Below, piece by piece: positions 43,705 through 52,320 of a stretch of DNA of 64,000 nucleotides. How positions within the stretch are numbered: position 1 is the first letter of the stretch; each line of letters starts with the position of its first letter. The stretch comes from an uncultured Paracoccaceae bacterium (GTDB lineage Bacteria > Bacteroidota > Bacteroidia > Flavobacteriales > Flavobacteriaceae): contig CALSPC010000003.1 of the NCBI GenBank assembly GCA_943788135.1, positions 310,001 through 374,000 on the forward strand, read 5' to 3'. Under the pieces are notes generated by a model that saw nothing but the letters and a program-made list of their open reading frames with translations, was not told the DNA's origin and did not search any database. A program made the position numbers and the translations under genes.

Positions 43705-44310
43705 ATGGCAAAGCGATCCGCACCTGAAGTCAATGCCGGTTCAATGGCCGATATTGCCTTCTTACTGTTAATATTTTTCTTGGTGACAACAACTATAGAA
43801 AAGGACTCTGGTATCAACCGGAAACTTCCTCCTATAGAAGAAACTGAAGAAGACGTTGTAATCAAACAAAAAAACATTTTCACAGTACTGTTGAATGGTA
43901 AAGATCAATTGCTTGTTGAAGAGGAATTGATGGAGCTCAAAGATTTGAGAGCTGCGGCTGTTGAGTTTTTGGATAATAATGGAGATCAATCTTGTACCTA
44001 TTGTAATGGTGCTAAAGATCCTTCGTCATCAGATAATCCAGACAAAGCAATTATTTCTTTGAAAAATGAACGTGAGACGTCTTATGCAGCCTACATATCG
44101 GTTCAAAATGAATTGGTAGCTGCCTATAATGTGCTTCGTAATAAAAGAGCACTTGTACTCGGATCACAAGAGGGCTTCTTGGATATGAATTTTGTACAAA
44201 TGCAAAAGAATTATAAAGATGCGCGTTTCGTTGGAAATAAAACGAAACTGAAAGAGATAATCGATCAGATAAAGATAGAGTATCCACAAAAACTTTCTGA
44301 AGTTCAGTAG
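43705..44310 (+). CDS. exbD: Biopolymer transporter ExbD/TolR, copy 1
   Basis: 201 residues. One N-terminal helix with the essential aspartate motif NAGSMADIAFLLLIFFLVTTTIE, then a periplasmic domain (TVLLNGKDQLLVEEELMELKD). The periplasmic part contains an insertion with a CxxC pair, QSCTYCNGAKDPSSSDNPD, unusual for ExbD, before a return to KAIISLKNERETSYAAYIS. Works with exbB to energise TonB-dependent uptake. Confidence 0.92.
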   Translation: MAKRSAPEVNAGSMADIAFLLLIFFLVTTTIEKDSGINRKLPPIEETEEDVVIKQKNIFTVLLNGKDQLLVEEELMELKDLRAAAVEFLDNNGDQSCTYCNGAKDPSSSDNPDKAIISLKNERETSYAAYISVQNELVAAYNVLRNKRALVLGSQEGFLDMNFVQMQKNYKDARFVGNKTKLKEIIDQIKIEYPQKLSEVQ

Positions 44311-44335
44311 TTTAATTTAAAAGAAAACAAACAAA

Positions 44336-44815
44336 ATGTCAAAATTTAAAAAGAAAACGGACGGCGGCATACCAGCGATTTCCACAGCTTCGCTTCCAGA
44401 TATTGTATTTATGTTACTGTTCTTTTTTATGGTAGCTACGGTGATGCGCGAAAATTCACTTAAAATCAAAAACGCGCTTCCTGTTGCAAATCAAGTTGAG
44501 AAACTCGACAAGAAAAACCCTGTTAGTTATATCTACATGGGAAAACCAAGTACGGGCTATGAGAAATTTGGAACAGAATCAAGAATTCAATTGAACGACC
44601 AGTTTGCAGAGCTTTCAGAAGTTGGTGCATTTATCAGTGCTGAAAGAGCAGCTTTAAGAGAGGAATTAATTCCATTTCTTACCGTTGCCCTTAAAGTTGA
44701 TAAAGAAGCTAATATGGGAATTGTAGGCGATGTCAAACAAGAACTTAGAAAAGTCAATGCGCTCAAAATTAACTACACCACCGGTGTTGGAGATGCAATG
44801 ACTAATATGAACTAG
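44336..44815 (+). CDS. exbD: Biopolymer transporter ExbD/TolR, copy 2
   Basis: 159 residues with the same N-terminal topology, IPAISTASLPDIVFMLLFFFMVATVM carrying the channel aspartate, and a shorter periplasmic domain ending NALKINYTTGVGDAM. It lacks the CxxC insertion of copy 1. Two ExbD types per ExbB is common in Bacteroidota. Its end is followed by a strong terminator. Confidence 0.92.
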   Translation: MSKFKKKTDGGIPAISTASLPDIVFMLLFFFMVATVMRENSLKIKNALPVANQVEKLDKKNPVSYIYMGKPSTGYEKFGTESRIQLNDQFAELSEVGAFISAERAALREELIPFLTVALKVDKEANMGIVGDVKQELRKVNALKINYTTGVGDAMTNMN

Positions 44816-44835
44816 TATTCGATCTAAAACAATTA

Positions 44836-44864
44836 AAAGGCATTCTATTAGAATGCCTTTTTTT
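44836..44864 (+). terminator. Terminator after exbD copy 2
   Basis: AAAGGCATTC / GAATGCCTTT stem with a TATTA loop and TTTTTT tail; ends the exbB-exbD operon. Confidence 0.9.
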
Positions 44865-44899
44865 ATTTATTTTAGTACCATTAAACAAAGCTACCCTGT

Positions 44900-45583
44900 A
44901 TGAATTCACGTCTATTTTTAGTGTTTTTTTGGAATTGTTTTGTGTGTGTAAGCGCACAATCCAATACAGAAATTGGTTCTGACAGTTTGTATAGAGAAGA
45001 TCAAATTTATGTAGGGGTTACTTATAATGCTCTTAATAATTTACCAACTGGTGTCTCTCAAAATAGTTTCTCTACAGGCTTTAACCTTGGGGTGATAAGA
45101 GACTTTCCTATTAATAAACGTCGGAATATAGCCATTGGTTTAGGGCTTGGGTATTCCGTTAACCTCTTTAATCAAAACATAAAAATTGGGTCATCATCAC
45201 CTTCAAGTTATACTATTTTAGAGGGTATTGAATACTCAAAAAATAATTTTTCACAACAGTTATTCGAAGTTCCTTTAGAATTGCGTTGGCGAACATCTAA
45301 CGCTGAAACCTATAAATTTTGGCGAATATACACTGGAGTTAAGTTGGGATATGTGATCGCTTCAAAATCTGTTTATGAGGACAGTTCAGGTCGTGAAACC
45401 CAACACGGTTTAGAAGGGATGAATTCATGGCAATACGGCCTAACAATGAGTGTTGGGTATAATACGTGGAACGGCTATATTTATTACGGTTTAAATCCGA
45501 TTTTTGATTCTGTGTCGACAACAACTTCACAGCCTATAGAAATGACAGCTCTAAAAATTGGTCTTATTTTCTATATGTTATAG
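44900..45583 (+). CDS. Outer-membrane beta-barrel (porin/PorT-like) protein
   Basis: 227 residues with a signal peptide ending CVSAQS and repeated aromatic/glycine beta strands (YVGVTYNALNNLPTG, NIAIGLGLGYSVNLF, WRIYTGVKLGYVIA, MTALKIGLIFYML) closing on a C-terminal hydrophobic strand. This is the usual porin-family protein found after exbD in flavobacteria; it resembles PorT/SprT of the type IX secretion system in size and topology, but I cannot equate them without a search. Convergent with the next gene with a six-base overlap. Confidence 0.8.
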   Translation: MNSRLFLVFFWNCFVCVSAQSNTEIGSDSLYREDQIYVGVTYNALNNLPTGVSQNSFSTGFNLGVIRDFPINKRRNIAIGLGLGYSVNLFNQNIKIGSSSPSSYTILEGIEYSKNNFSQQLFEVPLELRWRTSNAETYKFWRIYTGVKLGYVIASKSVYEDSSGRETQHGLEGMNSWQYGLTMSVGYNTWNGYIYYGLNPIFDSVSTTTSQPIEMTALKIGLIFYML

Positions 45584-46186
45584 CCAATAGTTCACTACTA
45601 GAAGTTGCGGAATCACCCCAAGAACAAGTCCAACTACTAATTCTTTTACGGTATGTGCATTTAAATGTAAGCGAGAACTTGCCATTGCGCCCATAATAAC
45701 AATAAAAAGCGCAAAAGTACTCATAAAGGAATGTCCATAGTGCAAATCTATAAGTACCATAAAAAAGAAAACGCCTCCGGTACTCATCATATGAATGCTT
45801 GATTTGAATTTAAGAAATGCTAAAAACAACCCTCCTAAAGAGGTGATCGTCATCCCCAAAAACAAATAATGTAATTCTACACTTGTAGATTTGGATAAAA
45901 CATTGAAACTTAAGTTTCCAATAATTAAACTATTAAGAAGTAAAGGCCAGATTCGTTCTTTAGATGTTTTAAGATGAATGGTTTGTACGACATTCATTTT
46001 TTTTAAAATATAATACAATATGAGTGGAAGAATAACACTCCAAAAAATAATTGAAACCAACCAAAAGCTGATGTTAATTGCGGGATATTGGATTGGAGTT
46101 ACTGAGAAGTAATACACAGCACCAATCCATGGCATCAATAACGGATGTAAAAGATAAGAGATACTTTTCAAAAAGGATGTTAACAT
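45578..46186 (-). CDS. Integral membrane protein, PAP2-like
   Basis: 202 residues with about six transmembrane helices. The C-terminal half has FKSSIHMMSTGGVFF and MASSRLHLNAHTVKELVVGLVLG, recalling the SxxxH and HxxxxxD/E-type active-site motifs of PAP2 phosphatases, although the first KxxxxxxRP motif is not evident. It may be a PAP2-like lipid phosphatase or an inactive relative. Faces ileS divergently. Confidence 0.7.
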   Translation of the reverse strand: MLTSFLKSISYLLHPLLMPWIGAVYYFSVTPIQYPAINISFWLVSIIFWSVILPLILYYILKKMNVVQTIHLKTSKERIWPLLLNSLIIGNLSFNVLSKSTSVELHYLFLGMTITSLGGLFLAFLKFKSSIHMMSTGGVFFFMVLIDLHYGHSFMSTFALFIVIMGAMASSRLHLNAHTVKELVVGLVLGVIPQLLVVNYWL

Positions 46187-46355
46187 AGTAGGGTTTTCTT
46201 ATGTAATAGTACTAAAAAATAAGGATTAAAGTTACTCCTAAAGATAAAATAAGCCAGAAAATTTCGGGAATACCATCAAAACACAAAATGACTCGCTTAA
46301 TTCAGCGACGTTTTGTTTAAATTTCTTAATTTTGCGAACTTAATAACAACGAAGA

Positions 46356-49300
46356 ATGAGCGCGACATTTCCTGAGTATAAAGGACTTAACTTACCAAAT
46401 CTAGCAAGTGAGATGCTACAGTTTTGGGAAGACCATGATATTTTTGATAAAAGTATCAGCACAAGAGAGGGGAAAACACCTTATGTGTTTTTTGAGGGTC
46501 CGCCATCTGCTAATGGATTGCCAGGCGTACACCATGTGTTGGCACGTGCTATAAAAGATATATTTCCCCGTTACAAAACCATGAAAGGCTTTCAGGTAAA
46601 ACGAAAAGCAGGATGGGATACCCATGGTCTGCCTATAGAATTGGGAGTTGAAAAAGAACTGGGAATTACAAAAGAAGATATTGGTAAAACCATTTCTATT
46701 GAAGATTATAATGCGGCTTGTCGAACCGCAGTAATGCGTTATACAGATATTTGGAATGATCTTACTCAGAAAATGGGCTACTGGGTCAATATGGATGACC
46801 CCTATATTACTTACGATTCAAAATACATGGAAAGTGTATGGTGGTTGCTCAAACAAATTTATAATAAAAAACTAATTTATAAAGGCTATACAATCCAGCC
46901 CTATTCGCCAAAAGCAGGAACTGGATTAAGCTCTCATGAGCTAAATCAACCTGGGACATACCAGGATGTTACCGATACAACTATTGTAGCGCAATTCAAA
47001 GCGATTTCGGAGTCACTCCCTGAATTTCTGCAAAACGAAGGTCCTATTTTGTTTTTAGCATGGACAACAACTCCTTGGACTTTACCTAGTAATACCGCGC
47101 TCACTGTTGGGCCTAAAATAGAATATGTACTGGTTAAAACCTATAACCAATATACTTTTGAGCCCTCTAATGTAGTGGTTGCAAAAGCGTTGGTAGGAAA
47201 ACAGTTTAGTGGAAAATTTAAAGAAGTCGATAGTTTAAATGGTTTGGAAGGTTATACCTCTTCAGACAAGACGATTCCATTTCATGTCGTCAAATCATTC
47301 ACAGGAAAAGAATTGGTTGGAATCGTCTATGAACAATTGTTAGACTATGCGTTACCAAACGACAATCCACAAGATGCTTTTAGAATTATTTCAGGGGATT
47401 TTGTAACCACGGAAGATGGAACAGGAATTGTGCATACTGCACCAACGTTTGGAGCAGATGATGCGCTTGTTGCTAAGCAAGCCAGTCCTGAAATTCCACC
47501 ACTATTGGTAAAAGATGAAGACGATAACTTGGTGCCTCTAGTCGATTTACAAGGACGGTTTAGACCTGAAGTTGCAGAATTTGCTGGACGTTTTGTGAAA
47601 AATGAATATTACCCTAATGGAGAAGCTCCCCAAAAATCGGTAGATGTTGAGTTGGCAATTAAATTAAAAACAGAAAACAAAGCCTTTAAAGTTGAAAAAT
47701 ATAAGCATAGTTATCCAAATTGTTGGAGAACTGATAAGCCTATTTTATATTATCCACTAGACTCTTGGTTTATCAAAGTGACCGACGTTAAAGAACGGAT
47801 GTTCGATTTGAACAAAACCATTAATTGGAAACCTAAAAGTACGGGTGAAGGACGTTTTGGAAACTGGTTAGCAAATGCAAACGATTGGAATTTGTCGCGT
47901 TCGCGGTATTGGGGTATTCCACTTCCAATTTGGAGAACAGAAGACGGAAAAGAAGAAATTTGTATTGGTTCTGTTGAAGAATTGAAAACAGAAATGCAAA
48001 AAGCAGTGCAAGCTGGTGTTTTAGAACATGCTATTTTTGAGGATTTTGTAGTTGGGGATTATTCCCTTGAAAATTATGCTAAAATCGACCTGCATAAAAA
48101 TATTGTAGATACTATTATATTAGTATCCCCATCAGGACAACCAATGCATCGTGAGCGTGATTTAATTGATGTATGGTTCGATTCAGGGAGTATGCCGTAT
48201 GCGCAATGGCATTATCCATTTGAAAATAAAGACCTAATTGATGATCAAAAAGCTTTTCCAGCTGACTTTATTGCTGAAGGAGTCGATCAAACACGAGGGT
48301 GGTTTTATACGCTTCATGCGATTGCAACCATGGTTTTCGATTCTGTTGCCTATAAAAATGTGGTTTCTAATGGGCTTGTACTCGACAAAAATGGACAAAA
48401 AATGTCTAAACGTTTAGGGAATGCAACGGATCCTTTTGAAACCTTATCAACATATGGACCAGATGCTACGCGATGGTATATGATTAGTAATGCTAATCCG
48501 TGGGACAATTTAAAGTTTGATCCGGAAGGAATTGAAGAAGTGAAACGAAAGTTTTTTGGAACGTTATATAACACCTATTCTTTTTTTACACTCTATGCTA
48601 ATATTGATAAGTTCAATTATTCTGAGAAGGAAATTCCAAGTCAAGAACGCCCAGAAATTGACCGTTGGATTTTATCAGAATTAAATTCATTAATTGAGAA
48701 AGTGGATGCGTATTACGCAGACTATGAGCCTACAAAAGCTGCGCGGGTTATTTCCGAGTTCACTCAAGAATATTTGAGTAACTGGTATGTTCGTCTAAGT
48801 AGAAGACGTTTTTGGAAAGGGGCGTATGAAACGGATAAAATATCGGCCTATCAAACCTTATATACTTGCATGGTTACCATTGCAAAGCTTGGCGCACCCA
48901 TTGCACCGTTTTTTATGGATCGCCTCTATTTAGATTTGAACGCTGTAACAAACAAAGAAACTTTCGAAAGTGTTCATTTAGCAAATTTCCCCTCATCAGA
49001 TTCTACACTGATAGATAAAAATCTGGAACGTAAAATGGAGCAAGCTCAAACGATTTCATCACTAGTATTATCGTTACGCGCAAAAGAAAAAATTAAAGTG
49101 CGTCAGCCTCTGCAAAAAATAATGATTCCAGTAAACTCTGCCTCTCAAAAAGAGGAAATATTAGCCATTGCAGATCTTGTTAAGCACGAAGTTAACGTCA
49201 AAGAAGTCGAGCTTTTAGAAGATGCTTCAGATATTTTGGTGAAACAAATTAAACCCAACTTTAAAGCCCTCGGCCCTCGGTTTGGTAAGGCTATGAAGTC

Positions 49301-49763
49301 TATTGCAAATGTTATTCAAAACTTGCAAGCTACGGATATCAAACAAATTGAAGAAAAAGGCGTTTTAGGTATTGAGATTAATGGAAAAAGTATTAATTTG
49401 GAACGCAATGATGTAGAGATTACCTCTCAAGATATTGAAGGTTGGTTGGTAGCCAATCAGGGTTCAACTACAGTCGCTCTGGATGTTACAATTACAGCGC
49501 CATTAAGAGACGAGGGTGTGGCAAGAGAATTAGTCAATAGGATTCAAAATTTAAGAAAAGATTCTGGACTTGAAGTTACTGATAGAATCGAGGTTTATTT
49601 ACAATCTGAAGATGCAATTGAGAGTGCTATAAAACAAAATTTAGAATATATTAAACTTGAAACATTAACGGAGTCGCTACATTTGGTAGCACAACTTGAT
49701 AAAGGGATTGAGGTGTCTTTTGATACCATCAACACCAAGTTGCACATCCAAAAATCCATATAA
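46356..49763 (+). CDS. ileS: Isoleucine--tRNA ligase, eukaryote-like (IleRS2) type
   Basis: 1135 residues. Class I motifs: the HIGH-equivalent GLPGVHHVLAR near residue 55 and KMSKRLGNATDPF near 690. The editing CP1 domain contains WTTTPWTLPSN and EDGTGIVHTAPTFG. The length, the C-terminal tail without a visible cysteine zinc finger, and YPNCWRTDKPILYYP wording point to the type 2 (eukaryote-like) enzyme, which tolerates mupirocin in known cases. TAATTTTG at 46327-46334 is a plausible -7 box. It is followed by dksA-like and lspA genes in one operon. Confidence 0.96.
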   Translation: MSATFPEYKGLNLPNLASEMLQFWEDHDIFDKSISTREGKTPYVFFEGPPSANGLPGVHHVLARAIKDIFPRYKTMKGFQVKRKAGWDTHGLPIELGVEKELGITKEDIGKTISIEDYNAACRTAVMRYTDIWNDLTQKMGYWVNMDDPYITYDSKYMESVWWLLKQIYNKKLIYKGYTIQPYSPKAGTGLSSHELNQPGTYQDVTDTTIVAQFKAISESLPEFLQNEGPILFLAWTTTPWTLPSNTALTVGPKIEYVLVKTYNQYTFEPSNVVVAKALVGKQFSGKFKEVDSLNGLEGYTSSDKTIPFHVVKSFTGKELVGIVYEQLLDYALPNDNPQDAFRIISGDFVTTEDGTGIVHTAPTFGADDALVAKQASPEIPPLLVKDEDDNLVPLVDLQGRFRPEVAEFAGRFVKNEYYPNGEAPQKSVDVELAIKLKTENKAFKVEKYKHSYPNCWRTDKPILYYPLDSWFIKVTDVKERMFDLNKTINWKPKSTGEGRFGNWLANANDWNLSRSRYWGIPLPIWRTEDGKEEICIGSVEELKTEMQKAVQAGVLEHAIFEDFVVGDYSLENYAKIDLHKNIVDTIILVSPSGQPMHRERDLIDVWFDSGSMPYAQWHYPFENKDLIDDQKAFPADFIAEGVDQTRGWFYTLHAIATMVFDSVAYKNVVSNGLVLDKNGQKMSKRLGNATDPFETLSTYGPDATRWYMISNANPWDNLKFDPEGIEEVKRKFFGTLYNTYSFFTLYANIDKFNYSEKEIPSQERPEIDRWILSELNSLIEKVDAYYADYEPTKAARVISEFTQEYLSNWYVRLSRRRFWKGAYETDKISAYQTLYTCMVTIAKLGAPIAPFFMDRLYLDLNAVTNKETFESVHLANFPSSDSTLIDKNLERKMEQAQTISSLVLSLRAKEKIKVRQPLQKIMIPVNSASQKEEILAIADLVKHEVNVKEVELLEDASDILVKQIKPNFKALGPRFGKAMKSIANVIQNLQATDIKQIEEKGVLGIEINGKSINLERNDVEITSQDIEGWLVANQGSTTVALDVTITAPLRDEGVARELVNRIQNLRKDSGLEVTDRIEVYLQSEDAIESAIKQNLEYIKLETLTESLHLVAQLDKGIEVSFDTINTKLHIQKSI

Positions 49764-49765
49764 TT

Positions 49766-50149
49766 ATGTCCATAGAAAATACAAGTAGATACTCGGATAA
49801 ACAATTAGAAGAATTTAAAGCGTTAATCCTTAAGAAAATTGAGAAAGCAAAACACGATCTAGACCTTATCAAAAGCGCCTACATGAACGACCTAAACAAT
49901 GGTACAGAGGACACCTCGCCAACGTTTAAAGCTTTTGATGAAGGCAGTCAAGTGATGAGCAAAGAATCAAATTCGCAATTAGCTATCCGTCAAGAGAAAT
50001 TTATTAGAGATCTTAAAAATGCTTTAATCAGAATTGAAAACAAAACCTATGGGATTTGTAGAGTGACGGGTAAACTCATCAATAAAAAACGTTTAGAGCT
50101 CGTGCCTCACGCAACTCTTAGCATCGAAGCAAAGAATATGCAACAATAA
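49766..50149 (+). CDS. TraR/DksA-family regulator
   Basis: 127 residues starting two bases after the ileS stop. An N-terminal coiled coil (LEEFKALILKKIEKAKHDLDLI) is followed by the acidic stretch of the DksA fold and the C-terminal globular region KTYGICRVTGKLINKKRLELVPHAT. Only one of the usual four zinc cysteines remains, as in many Bacteroidota relatives. It likely binds RNA polymerase in the secondary channel, but effects are not predictable. Next gene follows by one base. Confidence 0.88.
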   Translation: MSIENTSRYSDKQLEEFKALILKKIEKAKHDLDLIKSAYMNDLNNGTEDTSPTFKAFDEGSQVMSKESNSQLAIRQEKFIRDLKNALIRIENKTYGICRVTGKLINKKRLELVPHATLSIEAKNMQQ

Positions 50150-50150
50150 A

Positions 50151-50777
50151 ATGTCTAGGAGAAAGACATTTTTATTAATCGCGGTCATTCTTTTTGTTGA
50201 TCAAGCCTCCAAAATATATATCAAAACACATTTTGAACTTGGTCAAGAACTCAAGGTTTTTGAGTGGTTCCGCCTTTTTTTTATCGAAAATGAAGGCATG
50301 GCATGGGGTGCTAAATTAAGCGATATTTCCTCTCATATCAATGATTCAACCGCAAAGCTATTTTTAACAATTTTCAGAGTATTTGCTGTTTGTGGTATTG
50401 GATATTGGCTACATAAAAGCCTACAGAAACCGGCCTCTAAAATGCTGATTATCTCCTTAGCATTAGTGTTCTCAGGTGCACTTGGCAACATTATAGATTC
50501 TGTTTTTTATGGCGTTTTATTTGACGGGAGCTTAGGTCAAACATCAACTTTGTTTGCTGCTGAAGGCTATGCAAGTGTGTTTCATGGTAATGTCGTAGAT
50601 ATGCTTTATTTCCCTTTATTTAAGGGGTATTTCCCAGAATGGTTTCCAGTTATAGGTGGGAATTACTTTTCTTTCTTTGATCCCGTTTTCAATATTGCTG
50701 ATATGGCGATTAGTACTGGTGTTGGATTACTTTTAGTATTTAATAAAAAAATATTCCCTAAGCCTACAACGCCTTAA
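50151..50777 (+). CDS. lspA: Lipoprotein signal peptidase (signal peptidase II)
   Basis: 208 residues with four transmembrane helices. Catalytic aspartates lie in GALGNIIDSVFYG and DPVFNIADMAIS; the first block FVDQASKIYIKTHFE and FFIENEGMAWG are also family features. It removes signal peptides from diacylated prolipoproteins. There is a longer loop (FDGSLGQTSTLFAAEGY) than in proteobacterial enzymes, typical of Bacteroidota. Ends convergently with the cyclo-ligase gene, overlapping four bases. Confidence 0.95.
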   Translation: MSRRKTFLLIAVILFVDQASKIYIKTHFELGQELKVFEWFRLFFIENEGMAWGAKLSDISSHINDSTAKLFLTIFRVFAVCGIGYWLHKSLQKPASKMLIISLALVFSGALGNIIDSVFYGVLFDGSLGQTSTLFAAEGYASVFHGNVVDMLYFPLFKGYFPEWFPVIGGNYFSFFDPVFNIADMAISTGVGLLLVFNKKIFPKPTTP

Positions 50778-51337
50778 AAAGTGTAAATTTTAGTTGGAGT
50801 GACACAATAATCTAAGGGGATATCATGGGGCTCTACGTCTGCTATATTCGCTTCTGCTTCAAAAAACGAAAGTCCAATTTTTAGGGTATCTTTTGAACAG
50901 TTATTTAGAAAGTCATCGTAAAATCCTTTTCCATAACCCACACGATTTCCGCGCAGATCAAAAGCTAAAAGAGGAATAAATACAACTTCGATTTGTTCAG
51001 TGCTTATTGCAATACCATTTTCGGGCTCAGGAATGTTCCATGAATTTATTTTGAGTGGTGTATTGTCTTGCAGTAAAATATGCGAAAGTGTTCGGGTTTC
51101 AAAGTTACTTTTAGAGACTACAATATGTTTATCTTTTCCAGAAAGAATGGAAAGTAAAGGTTCTGTTGCGATTTCCTTTAAGGAATCAATTGTCAAAAAT
51201 ATATGAAAAAATGAATGCTTCCATATCGGCAGCTGTAGTGTTAAGTTCGCAATCTGAAGACTTAAATTGTCAATCTGTTTAGAGCTTAATGCGCTTCGTA
51301 GTTTTTTATAATGGACTCTTAAGTGTTGTTTTTTCAC
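50774..51337 (-). CDS. 5-formyltetrahydrofolate cyclo-ligase
   Basis: 187 residues. Converts 5-formyl-THF to 5,10-methenyl-THF with ATP. The family signature RGNRVGYGKGFYDDFL is present near residue 130, with MKKQHLRVHYKKLRSAL at the start and EVVFIPLLAFD before the signature. It follows the RimK-like gene by 18 bases on the minus strand and probably shares its transcript. Confidence 0.93.
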   Translation of the reverse strand: MKKQHLRVHYKKLRSALSSKQIDNLSLQIANLTLQLPIWKHSFFHIFLTIDSLKEIATEPLLSILSGKDKHIVVSKSNFETRTLSHILLQDNTPLKINSWNIPEPENGIAISTEQIEVVFIPLLAFDLRGNRVGYGKGFYDDFLNNCSKDTLKIGLSFFEAEANIADVEPHDIPLDYCVTPTKIYTF

Positions 51338-51355
51338 GCTACAATATGTGTTGGA

Positions 51356-52234
51356 CTATAAATTGCGATTTCTTTCTATATAGGTTATAATGGCTTTCGC
51401 TATATTTTTTTTCGAGGCAACTTCAATCCCTTCAAGTCCAGGTGTGGAATTAATTTCCATGACTAAAGGCCCACGATTAGATTGTAAAATATCAACTCCA
51501 CAAATCGGGAGTTTTAATTTTCGCGCTGCTTTTACGGCAAGCTTAATTTCGTGTTCATCTAATTTATACTGTTCGTAGGTGCCACCTCTGTGTAAGTTTG
51601 ATCTAAATTCACCTTCTTTTCCTTGGCGTTTCATAGCCCCCACAACCTGTCCATCTACAATAAAGGCTCTTAAGTCAGCACCTTTTGCTTCTGCAATATA
51701 CTCCTGAACCAAAGCTCTAGCTTCCAACCCATTAAATGCTTCAAGTACAGATTCAGCTGCATTTTCGGACTCTGCAAGGACCACTCCAATTCCTTGAGTA
51801 CCCTCTAGTAATTTAATCACAACAGGGACTCCTCCAACTTGAGCAATCACTTTGTCGATATCACGTGAATAATTGGTAAACACTGTTTTTGGCATATCAA
51901 TGCCAGCTTTCGAAAGGTGTTGAAAACAACGCAGTTTATCTCTAGACCTAATAATCGCATCTGAGGACACCGTTGAAAATACATTCATCATTTCAAATTG
52001 CCTAACTACTGCACAGCCATAAAAAGTAACTGAAGCCCCAATTCGAGGAATAATAGCATCTATATCTTCTAAATAGCTGTCTCTATATAAAATAGTTGGT
52101 TTTTCTTTTTCAATAATTAAGTCGCATTCCAAGGGATCAATTACTTCTACGTGATGATTTCTATTTTCAGCTTCTTCGATAAGCCGTCGGGTTGAATATA
52201 GGTTTATATTTCGCGACAGTATTACAATATTCAT
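51356..52234 (-). CDS. rimK: RimK-family ATP-grasp ligase
   Basis: 292 residues from [25 protein letters not shown]-grasp features: [40 protein letters not shown] (glycine-rich loop), [31 protein letters not shown] and [17 protein letters not shown] (metal-binding). Related RimK adds glutamates to ribosomal protein S6; a different amino acid or protein target is possible. The track's nine extra N-terminal residues (52261) lack family similarity, so 52234 is preferred. Confidence 0.88.
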   Translation of the reverse strand: MNIVILSRNINLYSTRRLIEEAENRNHHVEVIDPLECDLIIEKEKPTILYRDSYLEDIDAIIPRIGASVTFYGCAVVRQFEMMNVFSTVSSDAIIRSRDKLRCFQHLSKAGIDMPKTVFTNYSRDIDKVIAQVGGVPVVIKLLEGTQGIGVVLAESENAAESVLEAFNGLEARALVQEYIAEAKGADLRAFIVDGQVVGAMKRQGKEGEFRSNLHRGGTYEQYKLDEHEIKLAVKAARKLKLPICGVDILQSNRGPLVMEINSTPGLEGIEVASKKNIAKAIITYIERNRNL

Positions 52235-52320
52235 AAATTTTACAGAGTTATGCTGTTGCAATATACTAAAAATGCAAATTCAATTTTTACAATCGTAGGA
52301 ATTAATATACCTTTGGAATA

